A stretch of 6,920 nt of DNA. It comes from an uncultured Planctomycetaceae bacterium (GTDB taxonomy: Bacteria > Planctomycetota > Planctomycetia > Planctomycetales > Planctomycetaceae). Below, in pieces: positions 6,574-6,920 of the stretch (position 1 is its first letter; the number at the start of each line of letters is the position of its first letter). Below the pieces are notes generated by a model. It was not told the DNA's origin. It worked only from the letters and a program-made list of their open reading frames with translations, and ran no database searches. Location: contig CAIXQV010000138.1 in assembly GCA_903921605.1 (NCBI GenBank), forward strand, positions 1-6,920, written 5' to 3'. The position numbers and the translations under genes were made by a program.

Positions 6574-6920
6574 TTAATGGTTCGAGCAACTTCCGCAACC
6601 GCCACCGCCCGAAGCCTGCACAACCCCTTCCGCAGCGACGGGTTGAACATGCACAATTCCCAAACCGGCCGCAGCCGCCAGTAACGCCATGCGAGTCGTC
6701 TCGGCGCCGCGATCATTCAGCACGTACAGAATCAACCGACTGTCCAGAGTCATCTCGAGGTCAATCAGCTCCAGTTGCAGTTTCCATTTTCCGCATCGTT
6801 CAATCCAACCCGGAAACGCTGCTTCCGTCGTTTGTTCATTCTTCTCCGCGGTCGACAGATCAGTGTCTGTGGCGATGCGAATGACTTCGCCGGTCATCCC
6901 CTCAGGAGTTTCCGGCTTGC
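6574..6920 (-). CDS. C-terminal part of probable PSP1/RicT (YaaT)-like protein
   Basis: The frame is open from the right edge (..KPETPEG before the first ATG at 6897) to a TAA at 6574-6576, so about 115 codons are seen and the true start lies outside. The layout recalls the PSP1 C-terminal domain: GEVIRIATDTDLSTAEKNEQ, where family members have R-x-A-T-x-x-D-L, then a helix, then LQLELIDLEMTLDSRLILYV, where the family has a 'hMKLVDVE-hxxDGxKhhFYF' pattern, then a helix rich in Ala. The usual VDFRELV and TRIE.RQI segments are replaced by AETTRMALLAAAAGLGIVHVQPV, so it would be a divergent member. It ends in a Gly/Cys tail (GGGGCGSCSNH) with one CxxC that could bind metal. RicT-type proteins act in RNA maturation complexes in Bacillus, but the role in this phylum is unknown. 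The assignment is from motif recall only. Confidence 0.6.
   Translation of the reverse strand, partial: KPETPEGMTGEVIRIATDTDLSTAEKNEQTTEAAFPGWIERCGKWKLQLELIDLEMTLDSRLILYVLNDRGAETTRMALLAAAAGLGIVHVQPVAAEGVVQASGGGGCGSCSNH

Noticed and set aside
1..6920. CRISPR array, transposase, toxin-antitoxin, tRNA or rRNA
   Set aside because: I looked for evenly spaced direct repeats, typical enzyme motifs and tRNA-like folds and saw none; the only repeats are the REP-like copies.

Overview
The window most likely comes from a planctomycete (phylum Planctomycetota, order Planctomycetales or close). The strongest clue is a DUF1501 protein with a twin-arginine signal, a family greatly expanded in that phylum. 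Moderate GC, weak or absent Shine-Dalgarno sequences, wide gaps between genes and REP-like intergenic palindromes fit the same picture. The assignment comes from family recognition, not from a database search.

All six supported genes lie on the minus strand, so transcription runs right to left. From the right edge they are: the C-terminal end of a probable PSP1/RicT-like protein (6574-6920); a Tat-exported DUF1501 protein (4989-6380); a 453-base gap with GC-rich hairpins; a MoxR-type AAA+ ATPase (3525-4535) followed after 30 bases by a DUF58/von Willebrand A-like protein (2619-3494); a peptide deformylase (1806-2402); an SDR dehydrogenase resembling D-mannonate oxidoreductase (813-1625); and the N-terminal 194 codons of an unrecognised protein that runs off the left edge (1-584).

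Only moxR-DUF58 is a convincing operon. It is a known pairing in which a chaperone-like ATPase works with a MIDAS-containing partner. The other genes are 180 to 453 bases apart and look like independent units: protein N-terminal maturation (deformylase), hexuronate catabolism (SDR), and an envelope or exported function (DUF1501).

The most notable non-coding signal is a dispersed repeat resembling gtttaacggcaagccgcagg. It is present as a long hairpin between the deformylase and SDR genes, as a degenerate copy left of the SDR gene, and as a weaker match between the DUF1501 and PSP1-like genes. I see no CRISPR array, transposase, tRNA, rRNA or clear defence or biosynthetic system, and most of the window looks like ordinary chromosomal housekeeping sequence.
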